Below are positions 23,456 to 33,957 of a stretch of DNA of 64,000 bases, in pieces. Numbering within the stretch: position 1 is the stretch's first letter; every line of letters starts with the position of its first letter. The translations under genes were made by a program, and so were the position numbers. This stretch comes from Apium graveolens (taxonomy: Eukaryota > Streptophyta > Magnoliopsida > Apiales > Apiaceae), in the NCBI RefSeq assembly GCF_009905375.1, contig NC_133653.1, forward strand, positions 58,478,673-58,542,672, in the 5' to 3' direction. The notes under the pieces are model-generated. The model was not told the DNA's origin. It did not search any database and saw only the letters and a program-made list of their open reading frames with translations.

Positions 23456-23889
23456 TCTGTTAGTGCTAAGTCAGAATCCAACATCATCCAAATACTTCTG
23501 TAAAACTAAACTAACTATACGTAGAACATTCAAATATAGAGAAAATTAATTCACTAATAGTTAGTTATTTAGTGCAATCAATCTTGGCATTTGATTTAAC
23601 CTTAATCTTGGCATTTGATATTTTAGTGAAAAAATATCTAACCTTAATCTCGGCATTTGATCTACTTAAATATAACTAGCTCAAGTGCAAAATGATTGGG
23701 AACTCGGAGATCTGCAAAAGTAAAAGAATGTTATGTTAAAACCATTCCTCGAAAAAATAAAAAAATAAAATAGAGAATGCAAGTGAACAAATACATATAC
23801 AAATTTAATCACATACAAATATAGAATGGTTAGCTTTCTTTTTCCATTTAAATATTGTTGATATAAAATTAAAGAATAACAATATCTAC

Positions 23890-24106
23890 CTCGAACTTTA
23901 TAACATGCTTTGCATTATTTATAATTCCTGAAATATAGCACAGTTAGTTACTTCATTGTCAACACTCATGAATTTTACAGAAACATAACAGACTACCATA
24001 CCTTGGACCACATTTGAGGCTAGCATTGGAATGTAGATGCCAGCATATGACTCGCCAGCAATGTAAAATAAATTATTCACAAACTCCGGGTATTGCTCAA
24101 ACCACT
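23890..24106 (-). pseudogene. Captured two exons of a serine carboxypeptidase-like gene
   Basis: The minus-strand exon 24106-24002 reads WFEQYPEFVNNLFYIAGESY then AGIYIPMLA, the region around the catalytic serine of serine carboxypeptidases (G-E-S-Y-A-G). It ends at a GT donor (CAAG|GTATGG). After a short intron with ...TTTCAG, a second exon at 23927-23890 reads GIINNAKHVIKFE, then GT. In the source gene this is a secreted/vacuolar hydrolase or acyltransferase of ~450-500 residues; about 47 codons are kept. The intron retained in place shows genomic rather than cDNA capture. The nucleophile Ser is intact, but the Asp and His of the triad are absent. Confidence 0.85.
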
Positions 24107-24560
24107 GATTTCGACATATAATTTATAGTAAGAATCATTTAAATTTATATTATAGACTTAGGTAGGCAAATAATTGACTTCTTTTAAGACAGTTCTATGT
24201 ACTGTGCAACACATGCTTGTTGTTAATATAGTCAAATAAATAAAACCAACACAGTATAAAACCTTGAGTAGAAAACTATGAGTGTCTTTAGATGTTTGTA
24301 TGCTTGTTTGTTAATATATGTCATACATCCACTAGCTAAAGAGCAAACCCTCACAAAGAAGAAATGAGGTCCCTGGATCAACACCAATGAAGATAGCATG
24401 GCATATGCAAGGACCGTTCCAAGGCACATCTTCCCTCAAGGTTTCAAGATTACGCCCAAACAAGATATAAGGGCAAAAGAGTCATTAGAGAATTAGTGGA
24501 TTGAAATGATAAAATAAATAAAACACACACACACACATATACCCACACACACACACATAT

Positions 24561-24612
<52 letters not shown>

Positions 24613-24720
24613 ATACCCTGGCGATTAGCACAAGAAGAATGAGTGGCGGTTTTCTTCAAAGCTTGCCCATGAATTCCAAAACTTCTACAATCTATTAATG
24701 TAAAGCCCTGATTTTACCAC
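24107..24720 (-). other. CACTA interior: possible further captured sequence, microsatellite
   Basis: 24107-24500 has no recognised domain. A minus-strand stretch at about 24688-24620 reads MGKL, a stop, then RKPPLILLVLIARV, which looks like a short signal peptide and could be another captured first exon, perhaps from the carboxypeptidase gene; this is speculative. Positions 24520-24610 are simple sequence. Confidence 0.35.
24520..24610. repeat. Compound (AC)n/(AT)n microsatellite
   Basis: Runs of AC with ATAT interruptions are followed by about 22 AT repeats. Simple sequence inside the CACTA element. Confidence 0.95.
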
Positions 24721-25339
24721 AAACTACAAACCCTAATTGAATTTGGGAATGAAAAGTCCCAATTGAAACCAATTGAAAATAAAAATAGAAGAGCGAGTGA
24801 AGATTAACAGAAGAGTTCACAAATTTAAGAGAAGAGAAGATTTGATTAGAAGGGAGAAAGGCCATAGAGTTTGGAGGGGTTATCCAAACATATGTGAGAG
24901 ATAGTCTGAGAGAGAGAGAGGAGAGGGTGGGAGGAAGTACTGAAGTGTCTGAAAATATGGGCGGTCTTTTAGACCAAAATTTAGGCGGTTGTTTAAAAAA
25001 ATTGGGCGCTTCTAAAATTTTCGTGTCTAAAAATTTGCATACAATTTTTTTATATATTATTATTACTAGTATTATAAATAAATTTTTACGTTATTTTAGA
25101 AAAGAGCAATAAATATATATATTTTTCACGTTTAAAAATTCTTAGATTTACAGTTTTATATATATATAAATGATTATTACTTTTGAAATGATTATTTTGA
25201 TTTTTTTTAATTTTTCTGAATAAATATTCGTGTATCATATATCTCGTTATTTAAATTTTAATATCACATTGAATTTTTTTTAATGAATTAAAATTAATAT
25301 TTAATCTCTTAAGGAGATATAGAGTATTTATATTTTAAT

Positions 25340-25529
25340 ACTCTAAGGTAACACCTTGACAAATATCTTGGAAGCTGTAACACTTTGCAGCTAATGCAAC
25401 ACCTTGTCTTTGGCTAAAGTAACATAAAAAATACAATATTAAATTAGCTCATAACTACCATATCTAAGGTAACATATTAGGTAACATTCTTTAGGGAGGG
25501 GGTTACGATAGGTCATCTATGGCGTAGTG
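25340..25529. repeat. Right subterminal and terminal repeat of the CACTA element
   Basis: Repeats of AAGGTAACA/TGTAACAC near 25344, 25376, 25398, 25420, 25459 and 25475 mirror those at the left end. The terminus reads ATGGCGTAGTG, the inverse of CACTACGCCAT. The AT-rich 24721-25339 between gene pieces and this end shows nothing recognisable apart from a GA-rich patch near 24890-24930. Confidence 0.8.
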
Positions 25530-26689
25530 GTTGTATGCTAAATTTTGACTTATATCAGTTAATGATATTTAGTTAAGAGTTTAACTATGAACTAACTGTG
25601 AAGTATTAGTATTTGTGGCATTACTTAGAACTCCTCTAAGTAGTCAATGTTTATCCTCGGTCAATTATACTAATATAAAAGGTGTGAAAATCTTTCTTAA
25701 GTGCAACTATAGTCAATGTGGATAATACTTTATTAAAAGTAACCACATGTTGTTCAATTAGAATAATTTCTATACTTACTTGCAAATTCCTAAATACTTT
25801 GATATAGATTCAATACTAAATTGATCAAATTATATGGAACTTAGAATACTTTTCTAAGATTGCAAACAAGACAATGTTGGTTAATGTTGCTTTATTTATC
25901 GAACCAATATTATTTGAGATATTACAGTTGTTAGGAGTTAACAATTGTATAGTTTATGCAATTGAATGCTAATGTCTATTTGATAGATAATTGGTATTTA
26001 ATTCATTTATATCTTATTTTAATATATTTGAATTATGATGTTATCAAAACAGTTTCATAATTTAAATTATGTTAGAATAAGGTGCAACATAATTATTAGT
26101 ATCTTAAGTACTTGACAAGTATCAGTCAATGATATATTTTTAATATTTTGTTGCAGATAATTGTGAGATTTTAAGTTCTAGTGAATTTATATGAGTTGCT
26201 ATATCTGAAAGATTCACTATAATTTGAAATCAGCAGCATAGTCAGTCTTATTAAGTTTATTTATCAATAAACAATTTTGTTGAATATAATCTTATAAAAA
26301 TAGATTATGGAGCTTTTGACATGAATGAGAATTGTTTAGACTTTACCCTAAGTGATCAATGCTTTTACAAAAACTCATTCATATTGAAAAACAAAATATT
26401 TCTTTCTCTTCTTAATACTGCTGGGTCATGAGTCTATTTCTTTTTCATATTAAAAGACATGATTATTAATCTTTTTATGCATAAAAAAATAGACTCGTGC
26501 ACTCAAACAGTTTTAAGAGAAAAATCAAACTTCTTTCTACATTGGTGATTGCTTATTTCATTAAAATCTTTTTGAAATCACTATTGTACATGATTTCTCT
26601 CAAAGATTAAATGCATGATTTTCATTCTTTGTAGATCTTAAGTGCATTTTATCTCTATATTGACATATGTTCTGTGATGCAGGTTAAGC
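25530..26689 (+). repeat. Element F non-coding region, further copies of the degenerate long repeat
   Basis: CTAAGTAGTCAATGTTTA (25636) and CTAAGTGATCAATGCTTT (26348) echo the copy at 20741, and TAGTGAATTTATATGAGTTG (about 26180) echoes about 21160. With the CACTA element removed the spacing is ~600 and ~710 bp, so the region is a decayed tandem repeat of about 2.5 units. No gene seen. Confidence 0.5.
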
Positions 26690-27170
26690 CTCCAATGGCC
26701 TTCTTTCATTGATAGTCATGTGGTTGAAAACCCACAACTTCTATCCCAGACTGTAAAGTATACACAAAAACAGAATCAACCAACACTCTCTTACCCCTAA
26801 AATGAAGTATGAATGAACATGAGGGAGAAAGTGCCTTAGTGCACCACATAAGGAAGGTTCTGAAGTCAACCCAGCAGCTCTGTCTCCTACAAAGATGGGT
26901 AGTATTAAAACCGAGGGAACTGCTAGCCCCCATACATCTTCTTAAAAAAGATGTAATGGCTGAAAAGGCACAGAAACAGTTACTACATTCATCCTCTCAA
27001 CAGGGTGCGTCTATTGAAATTCGTCTGTCGGCCAGGGTATCCGATGTAGTGTCACCACCTCAAATACAAACAATTCTTGATGCACAAGGATATGTTACAC
27101 ACACAAAAGAAGAGTGGACGGGAATAAGAGTTTCGACCATTTTACGGTCAGATTCGATCGTTTAAGGTTC
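26690..27170 (+). pseudogene. Possible extra-ORF remnant of element F
   Basis: An open frame at 26809-27165 (118 codons, from NEHEGESALVHHIRKVLKST) is polar and glutamine/glutamate-rich. It contains EIRLSARVSDVVSPPQIQT, low-complexity text similar in flavour to the C-terminal part of extra ORFs in SIRE elements. It lies between pol and the 3' LTR, as such ORFs do. No domain recognised. It could also be non-coding. Confidence 0.4.
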
Positions 27171-28635
27171 TTTAATGGACCAATTGCCTTTACAGGTGTT
27201 AGGAGAGGATACTGATCCAATAGCCATATGTCAATGGTCAGTGTCTACCTCCCCAGGCTTTAATCCCCTGGATATATATGCGAATAGTGGATCTAACATA
27301 GGCACAGATCGGTAAATTGTTGACAATGATTCAAATTTACCTGATGAGTCAAGGAAATGTATTTACAGATATTAGAAGGAAATGTTGATCTTTATGCTAA
27401 ATTCTTTGGATCATTGTTTACCTTCCCAGAATTCAAATCTGGAACCCTAAAAGGGAAACTAGCGACTTGTAGATTATGACTCAGATTCATCTGACGAGTC
27501 TAACAAGGATGGGGATTTGGGAACTCCTATTGCACCACCTGTGACCTCCTTAAGGATGGCTAAGGTAATTTTTCTTGCAGGTACATCTTGATTTTGGAGC
27601 TATGAAAGGAGTGATACACTTTTGAGAATGATTGTAAACACGAGTGGAGAGAAGAGTGAAATACTTGTGAGGTACATGAAACAGAATCACACACTGACAG
27701 TGAGGAAGAAAGAGAAACACAATATCCCATTCCATATCCCTAAATATGGTTCTTGATACTTCAGGTCTTAAATCTGTTTATTATTGGAACCTAACTCTTA
27801 GGGACCAAACATTTACAGATTGGATTAGAATACTTCGAGACCTAACAAGTTTGGGACGTAACAATAGCTAACAATTGGTGATCCCAATGTTAGGAGGTAT
27901 AAGGAGTTGAGAATATTGGTTAACATGATGATCAATGGTGAAGCCATTCTTGCAGCACTTAAAGAGACATGGTTGATCAGACTCTGACTTGTTATTTCTT
28001 TTCCAACCAAGTGAAATATGAGAACTCCTTCAGACAACAGCATACATTGCTTCTCTAAGGGGGAGATAAAAGTTTAAGTAGTAGTTTGAAGGATTCCTCC
28101 ACTAAGGGGGGGAAATAGCAGGCCGGAGAAAAAAGGTAAAGCATATGTATACCACAAATAGAATAAGTGGATTGGTTCATCACTATTCTTCATAAGGGGA
28201 GAAGCTATTTTCTAAAAGGGAGTATTTTTGGTTTTTATCTGCAGATCCTATTATACGGGAGAGGTGGAAATGAAGGTGATCTCCTTTAATAATTGATTCT
28301 CATAGGGGGAAGCAAGAGAGATATGTGCTTCTCAACAGGAAATGTGGTTGTACAAAAGAGGCTGCTAATGATTATTTCAAGACTGAGAAGTATTATCTGG
28401 AAGAGATTTGAAGAACTAAGGAAATGAAGATGAAACTACTTGAAGATCAGTTCAGTGCTAGAGGAACAAGCATCTTTCATTTCAGTTACTCAATAAATCT
28501 GGAAATGTAGTATTTGATCCAAAAAACCAGTAGCATTATTTACAAGTCCTGGTACTTTACTTTTTCCAAGTTATTATTTGAGTTATCCTCTCCATTTAAT
28601 TTTTTTGTTAGGTTTAACAATCAAATAGGGGAGAT
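27171..28635 (+). other. Element F 3' region with repeated polypurine-like tracts
   Basis: No gene. Purine runs stand at 28057-28072 (AAGGGGGAGATAAAAG), 28104-28118, 28194-28204 and 28303-28320, and the last (AAATAGGGGAGAT, 28624-28635) directly abuts the LTR and is the functional tract by position. The earlier ones have the same core and are probably repeated copies of the tract. Confidence 0.65.
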
Positions 28636-30672
28636 TGTTGGTGAGACTGCGTAGCTATATGAACAGTTGTGTGATAACTCAACACGAGAACAACAGTAGA
28701 ACAGGACAGTTAATAATACTATGACTACACAAGAAATTGAAAAGAAATGAAGACAAGGCAAATACAAAGAATCAAAAGATTAGAAGAAAGCTTGAAGTCT
28801 GTTTACAGATCACTGAAAGAAGTTTATTAATATGATCATGCCTTAGTGAAGAATAGAGGTTAAAGACTTCCAGGGTTTCAGAAATGATGAAAATTCAGTG
28901 TATAAGTGCTACTAGAAAATTTCAGTGTATTAGCATTGATTGAAGATAGACAATGTTTGAAGCATAGGAATCTGAAGAATTGAAGACATGATATAGACAG
29001 AGGTTAAAGAAGACAGCTGCAGTCTTGAAGTTATACTCACTTACATGAGTTCATTTATATGTTCAAGCATCGGTGAAAAATAGTGAATGAAGTATTCAAG
29101 ATTGTAGTAGCAATGAAGACATTGTCTAAAGTATCAGAATGGATTCTAGTGAAAGTACAATTGTTTATTGACAGTCGGTGTCCGAAGCGATAAAGTTGTT
29201 GCAAGCTTAACAATGTAATCAAGGCCATAATATGAAGAACTGAATCGGGGTTAGTCGTCTGTGAACCAGACTAGTTGCACTAGGCGTCAACAGCTCGTGA
29301 AAGGAATCTGGGTATTATTTTTAGAAAAAATTTTAAGTTTAGGAACGTACTTGGATTGAACGTCTATCTGTTAAAGTACGAGAAGAGGTGCACAGGGTAT
29401 ACAGCTAAATAGCTCGAGGGATTGGCCAAGTTCTAAGTTTAAGTGTTAACTTAAATAAATTTATTTAATGGACTTTAATATAATTTATTTAGTAAACTTA
29501 AAATAATTTATTTTATAAACTTTAAATAAGTTTATTTTATAAATCTAAATTAGTTTATTTCTATAAGTTATATTTAAGTTTATTTTATAAATTAATTTAG
29601 TTACTATTTAAACTTAAAACAAAAGAAAAAGAAAAAAGAAAAAGAAGAAAAAGAAGAAAAAGAAAAGAAAAGCAAAATAAAAAGAAACAGAAAACAAAAA
29701 GAAACAGAAAAAGAAAACAAAAAGAAAAAGGAAACAAAAAAAGAAAATGAAAAACAAAAGAAAACAAAGGCATATTTGTTTATTGTGCAAAAGAACCAGA
29801 GGATGCTTTTTTTTTTAAGTATACAAGGTCACATGTACTATTGTAAAGCAGGTCGCAAGTAAGTTTTGGAGGCCAAAATAAAAACTAAGTAATGTACTAG
29901 CTACACAGGATTCGCAAGAAACTCTTGTCTGATCAGTTTTGTTTAAGTACTAGTATTGAGCTCCTGTGGTCGCAAGTAACTTTTGGTGGAAATAAAACTA
30001 AGTGCCAAATGCTCCCTATAGTCGCAAGTAAAGGAAAGAAGCCCCAATCACAACTAACTTCTCAGTCACTACTTTATTGATTCAATCAATTTATTTATGT
30101 GGTTCATTTTCAACCACATATTTTAATTGAATATAAAGACTACACTACAGCAGCTGATCAATACAGCAATTCAGTTGTTCTGGTTTTATCTTCTTCTCCG
30201 ACGAGAGCTGATAAAAACAAGCAACAAAGATTTTCATAGAAGCTCAAGAACCTTGAATATCCGTTTAACTTCTCACCGAAGTAACATTATAATGCCCAGT
30301 TTAACTCTTGTATATTAATAGGGGCATTATAATCATTACCCGGTAATTAAATCCTTAGACAAAGAAAAGCTAGATCATTGCATAGGATTTAATTTATTGA
30401 TCTTTGTAGAAGCTAGGAACTTTGTTATTCTTAGATTGTAGCTGGTTAATTTATTTATCGGAGTGTACCAACACCCTCGCAGATTTATATATGAATATAT
30501 ATTTTCCCGAATATCTCGTGTTCCTCGTTTTACTATCCTAAACACTATTCACCTCAATAACATGACCACTAACTGAACACTAAATTTTATATACGCAAAA
30601 GATTATCAATAATTATTTAATTTAGTGAGTATCGTATTCAACCCGCCTTCTACGATACTTCGAAACCTAACA
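28636..30672 (+). repeat. 3' LTR of copia element F (2037 bp)
   Basis: Starts TGTTGGTGAGACTG right after the purine tract and ends CTTCGAAACCTAACA. The inner end TATTCAACCCGCCTTCTACG is the usual SIRE-type LTR end, seen also at about 38725. It contains a purine-only tract (29612-29772) and three or four copies of GTCGCAAGTAA near 29849-30025. The following five bases (TTATC) begin the interrupted extra ORF of element G. Confidence 0.78.
29612..29772 (+). repeat. A/G-only low-complexity tract in the LTR of element F
   Basis: About 160 bases of AAAAGAAAAAG-type sequence with almost no pyrimidines. Simple sequence, with no code or motif. Confidence 0.9.
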
Positions 30673-33322
30673 TTATCCTTCAGCAAGAATAGGGAATGTT
30701 GTAGTGGATGATATAGAGATGTGATTGGACTGCAAGAAAGTATCAGTACTTAGACCTGCAGGGAAAGTATCAACATTTGGCACATCAGAGTTTATCTGAG
30801 GGTCTACAGACTGTTGTTCAGTAGCTGTATCTTTAATACTCTGTGCACCTGCAAAATTTTCAATAAAAACACTTAAAACTCTATATTCTTTTAAATTAGT
30901 CTCACTACTTCGCACACCACTCATCTCATGACTTTTAACATTCAGAGTTTCCTCACAAGGATTAACTAAATCTTGACACTCATCTACCTCTCATTTTTCC
31001 AGGTAAGGATCATGCCTCTCTTTTATTCTATTTCTTTTTAAATCATTTCTCTCATTCTCACATAACAGGCTCAGATAAGTTTATCCTACAGAAATAAGAG
31101 GTGGCTGAGAAGAGTTGTCTGTGATCATATGACTAGATGTATTTCTTTGTAAAGGTCTAATCATACTCATGTCATTAGGATTTATACTAGAAGTAAATGC
31201 TGATAAAACAGAATCAATATTTAAAGTAAATGATGATAAAGATAAATCAGTATTTCTACCTTATGCTTCTGAAGAATCAGCTTCTTTGTCGACATCCAAG
31301 AGTAGAACTGGGAAAAGTTCAGCTGATATAGGTGTTGGATGTATCCTTCCTTCAGAATCAATTGCCAAGAGAACTGGATCATGAGTTAGACCCTCACTAC
31401 CATTTTGAGGGAGTGGTTCTTGTGGGGCATGAGATTCAGGAGTTGCTGGATGACTTTGACACCCAGGTTCTTGTGTAACCCTCTCCTCAATATTAGTATT
31501 TGACTCATGTACGATTTCTTGATAAAAGCCAGCTGTCTGATTGTATCTCTGAGGATCAATCTTCTTACAAAAGTCCTTGATTTGAGAAACTTCTACATAA
31601 ACCTTGGCAGCTTCAGCTTCATGCCATTCTTGAGTTAGCAATTGAGCAAGAGGCTTTATATCTTCGACGTCTGCTGCATCTTGTATGACAGGATCAGTAT
31701 TTGTAGTAACTGTTGTATCCCTTTGAGATACGGGTTCTTGTGTGCTTGATCCAGGAAACAGTTTTTGTTTCTGCAGCCTCTTGACAGATTCCTCCACTTG
31801 CTCATGAGTGAGCTCCCTCACTCTTTTCCTTTTTGCTGGAGAATCAGTAATTATCACAGGTGTATCAGTAATTTGGCAAGTCCACTGATCAGTTACAGTA
31901 GTTGTACCATGTGTCTCCTCAACAATTTCTTTCTTGATCTGCATCAGATTTTGAGCAATGTAGGTTTTGACCAATTTCTTCTTCTTGATCCTTAGTCTCG
32001 AGCTTGAATCAGATTGAACAACATTACCGCCCTCATCAATTGATAGTACAACTACACTCTGAGTAGAATCAGGATTTAACTTCTTGAATTTAGATGATAA
32101 GGTAGCATTGTCCCCATCCTCTAATTATGACTCAACTAGCACAAGCTTTCTCTTAACAAATTCTGAAGGCTTAGAAGAATAGGAAGCTTGTGGTGAACCC
32201 ATTTCCTGTGCTACATCAGCATTTGCAGCACTTGCTCTTTGACCAGAAGGCCTAGCAGATTGAACAATAATGTCCTATGTGTTCTCAATTGAAATAATAA
32301 CCCTAACATCAGCTTTTTCTAGTTTATTCCTTTTTACAACATGTGTCTTTTGGGAGGATATGAGGTGGATTGTGTTTGAGGAAGTGTTTGGGTTGCAGTG
32401 TTTGGGTTAGCTACAAGGGGGTTCCCAAATGTTATTTCCTTTAACTTAGCACTCTGTTGGTTTGAAAGACCATAATTCTCAGGAAGCCTTGTAATTAGCA
32501 AGTTCCTGGCAATCACTGGCAACGTCAAAGAAGCTAGAGAAACCTTTCCTGAATCTTAGAAATAAGATCAGAGAAAGCTCTCTTGGTAAGCTTAAAAACT
32601 GACACAATTTGGTTATCAGGGATTGGGGTATCAGGGAAACAAACACTAAAAATTAACTGACAAAATCTAGCATAGTATACTACATTCCTATCAGTTTTTA
32701 ATCTATACCCTATAAATTGTAAAACGATTCTACCAAAATCATAATTTACACCATGAATTACTGAGTACCCAATTTGATGTGTTATGATTGGAAGGGCATT
32801 AAAATTTGTGCATTTATTGTTGAACACCCTTGTAATGCAATCAAAGAAGAAATTCCATTCCTTTTTGAATCCATTTCTCTTCGGTTGGCCAAGATTCTTC
32901 ATGTCCTTGTCATAGCCAATTTCTGTGAAGAACCTTCTCATTTCTACATATCCCACAAATGTTGCATAAGAAGTGGGAGTTGGGAGATAAAGAGCATCAC
33001 GTACTGTCTGAGGGGTTACAACCCTCTTCTTGTCATCAAACTCAAAAATGATGCTTGGAGTGCCTGCTTCACCTCCATCATCATATAGAGCAGTCTAACA
33101 TAAAGCAAAAACCTGATCTCCAGAAACAGTTTTTGGAGCTGTAAGAGCATACCCAACTTCACTCGCCTTTATGAAATCTTGAGAAATATGAAAATCATGA
33201 TTTATCCCATGGTTGTCCAGGGTAGCAGTATAGTTGTTTGTAACAAACTTGGCACCACCATGAGTGAAAGGTGTAGAAGTAGCAGGTGAAGACATGATAT
33301 TTCCTTTAAGTAATTTGCTCAA
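30673..33322 (-). pseudogene. Extra ORF of SIRE-type element G (between pol and 3' LTR)
   Basis: A broken minus-strand frame of ~870 codons, with open pieces at 33322-33095, 32956-32534, 32528-32334, 31974-31261 and 30924-30673. It starts MSSPATSTPFTHGGAKFVTN (ATG near 33295). The 5' half is globular with GYVEMRRFFTEIGYDKDMKN and FGRIVLQFIGYRLKTDRN; the 3' half is polar, Q/E/T-rich and low complexity, with basic KRKRVRELTHEQVEESVKRL. Such ORFs stand downstream of RNase H in SIRE elements and have been described as envelope-like, but I see no signal peptide or membrane helix here. Function unknown. Stops (for example at 33095) and frameshifts make it a pseudogene; the 3' end is lost at 30673. 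Confidence 0.7.
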
Positions 33323-33957
33323 ACACTGACTAGGGTTTCAGAGTTTAAGCTCGAGAGAAAGAGAGTAAGAGAGTAAGAAGATAATCAGTATGTGATAAAG
33401 TGATAATTAAAATCAAAAAATTATTTTGTTTAGCACTCTACTCCACTATTCAGAGACGTTTCACCTTTCTGGGACACGTGGCATGATATGATTGACTGAA
33501 CGGTAATCATGAAAGCATGTAATTATGGCTATTAATTCGTGCACAGTTACCAAACGTGATGTTTGGTAGATAACTTAATCATTTTTCCATATCCTCACGC
33601 CATCAGTAACATTATAATCAATTTAAATTTTCCCACTAATTCTACTACATCACCACTCTAATTAAAATACTGACAAAATTCATTTTGAATAAATTCAAAA
33701 TATTATCAGAATATGATGGTCAATCAGGATTTGACCAATATCAATTTTTAACTAGCTATTGTCAGGATTTATCAGTCAACTCAACTTTGACCAATATCAG
33801 TACTTATTCACATAATCATGGTTTATCATGGAACCACTGTTAGATTTTAACTATTAGGATTTAAACCCGAGCTGATAATTTAACAACAAAAAGCATGAAT
33901 ACATGGCATCAGAGTTTAACACTATTATCAGATTTTAAAGAATACTGGATCCCAGCT
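33323..33957 (-). other. SIRE element G spacer between RNase H and extra ORF
   Basis: AT-rich, non-coding. Recurrent 'TCAGAGTTTAAC/ATCAGGATTT' phrases, similar to those in the LTR at 38206, mark it as part of the same element. The missing C-terminal RNase H shows a deletion at its right edge. Confidence 0.5.

Larger units (their letters stand above)
21236..25529. mobile_element. Non-autonomous CACTA transposon with captured gene pieces (Pack-CACTA), 4294 bp
   Basis: The ends are CACTACACATAAAACGCC (21236) and GGCGTAGTG (to 25529), i.e. inverted CACTAC termini, flanked by a 3-bp duplication GTT (21233-21235 and 25530-25532). All are hallmarks of CACTA/En-Spm elements. The first ~460 bp and last ~190 bp carry many copies of a GGTAACA/TGTAACA motif in both directions, the usual subterminal transposase-binding repeats. 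No transposase coding is visible. The interior holds minus-strand pieces of an uncoupling-protein gene, a vacuolar pyrophosphatase gene and a serine carboxypeptidase-like gene, with introns, so capture was from genomic DNA. Confidence 0.9.
18328..30672 (+). mobile_element. Ty1/copia SIRE-type element F (forward, decayed, interrupted by CACTA)
   Basis: Forward-oriented remains: RT (19236-19704), RNase H (20085-20290), a long non-coding part with degenerate tandem repeats, a possible extra ORF remnant (26690-27170), several purine runs and a 3' LTR (28636-30672). The 5' LTR, gag and integrase are missing or unreadable. A CACTA transposon (21236-25529) is inserted. The order RT-RNase H-extra region-LTR and the copia motifs support a SIRE-type element. 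Confidence 0.72.

Noticed and set aside
22678..24106. Functional host genes (uncoupling protein, V-PPase, carboxypeptidase)
   Set aside because: Only fragments are present, one with a frameshift, inside a transposon with clear ends and target duplication; not intact genes.
24232..24429. 65-codon hydrophobic minus-strand frame in the CACTA element
   Set aside because: Not recognisable; may be intron sequence of the captured carboxypeptidase gene.
26809..27165. Independent host gene of 118 codons
   Set aside because: Lies between pol and 3' LTR of element F, has no domain and no clear promoter or introns; more likely a remnant of the element.
30673..33322. Envelope gene of a retrovirus-like element
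   Set aside because: No signal peptide, membrane helix or furin-like site could be seen; reported only as an extra ORF of unknown function.
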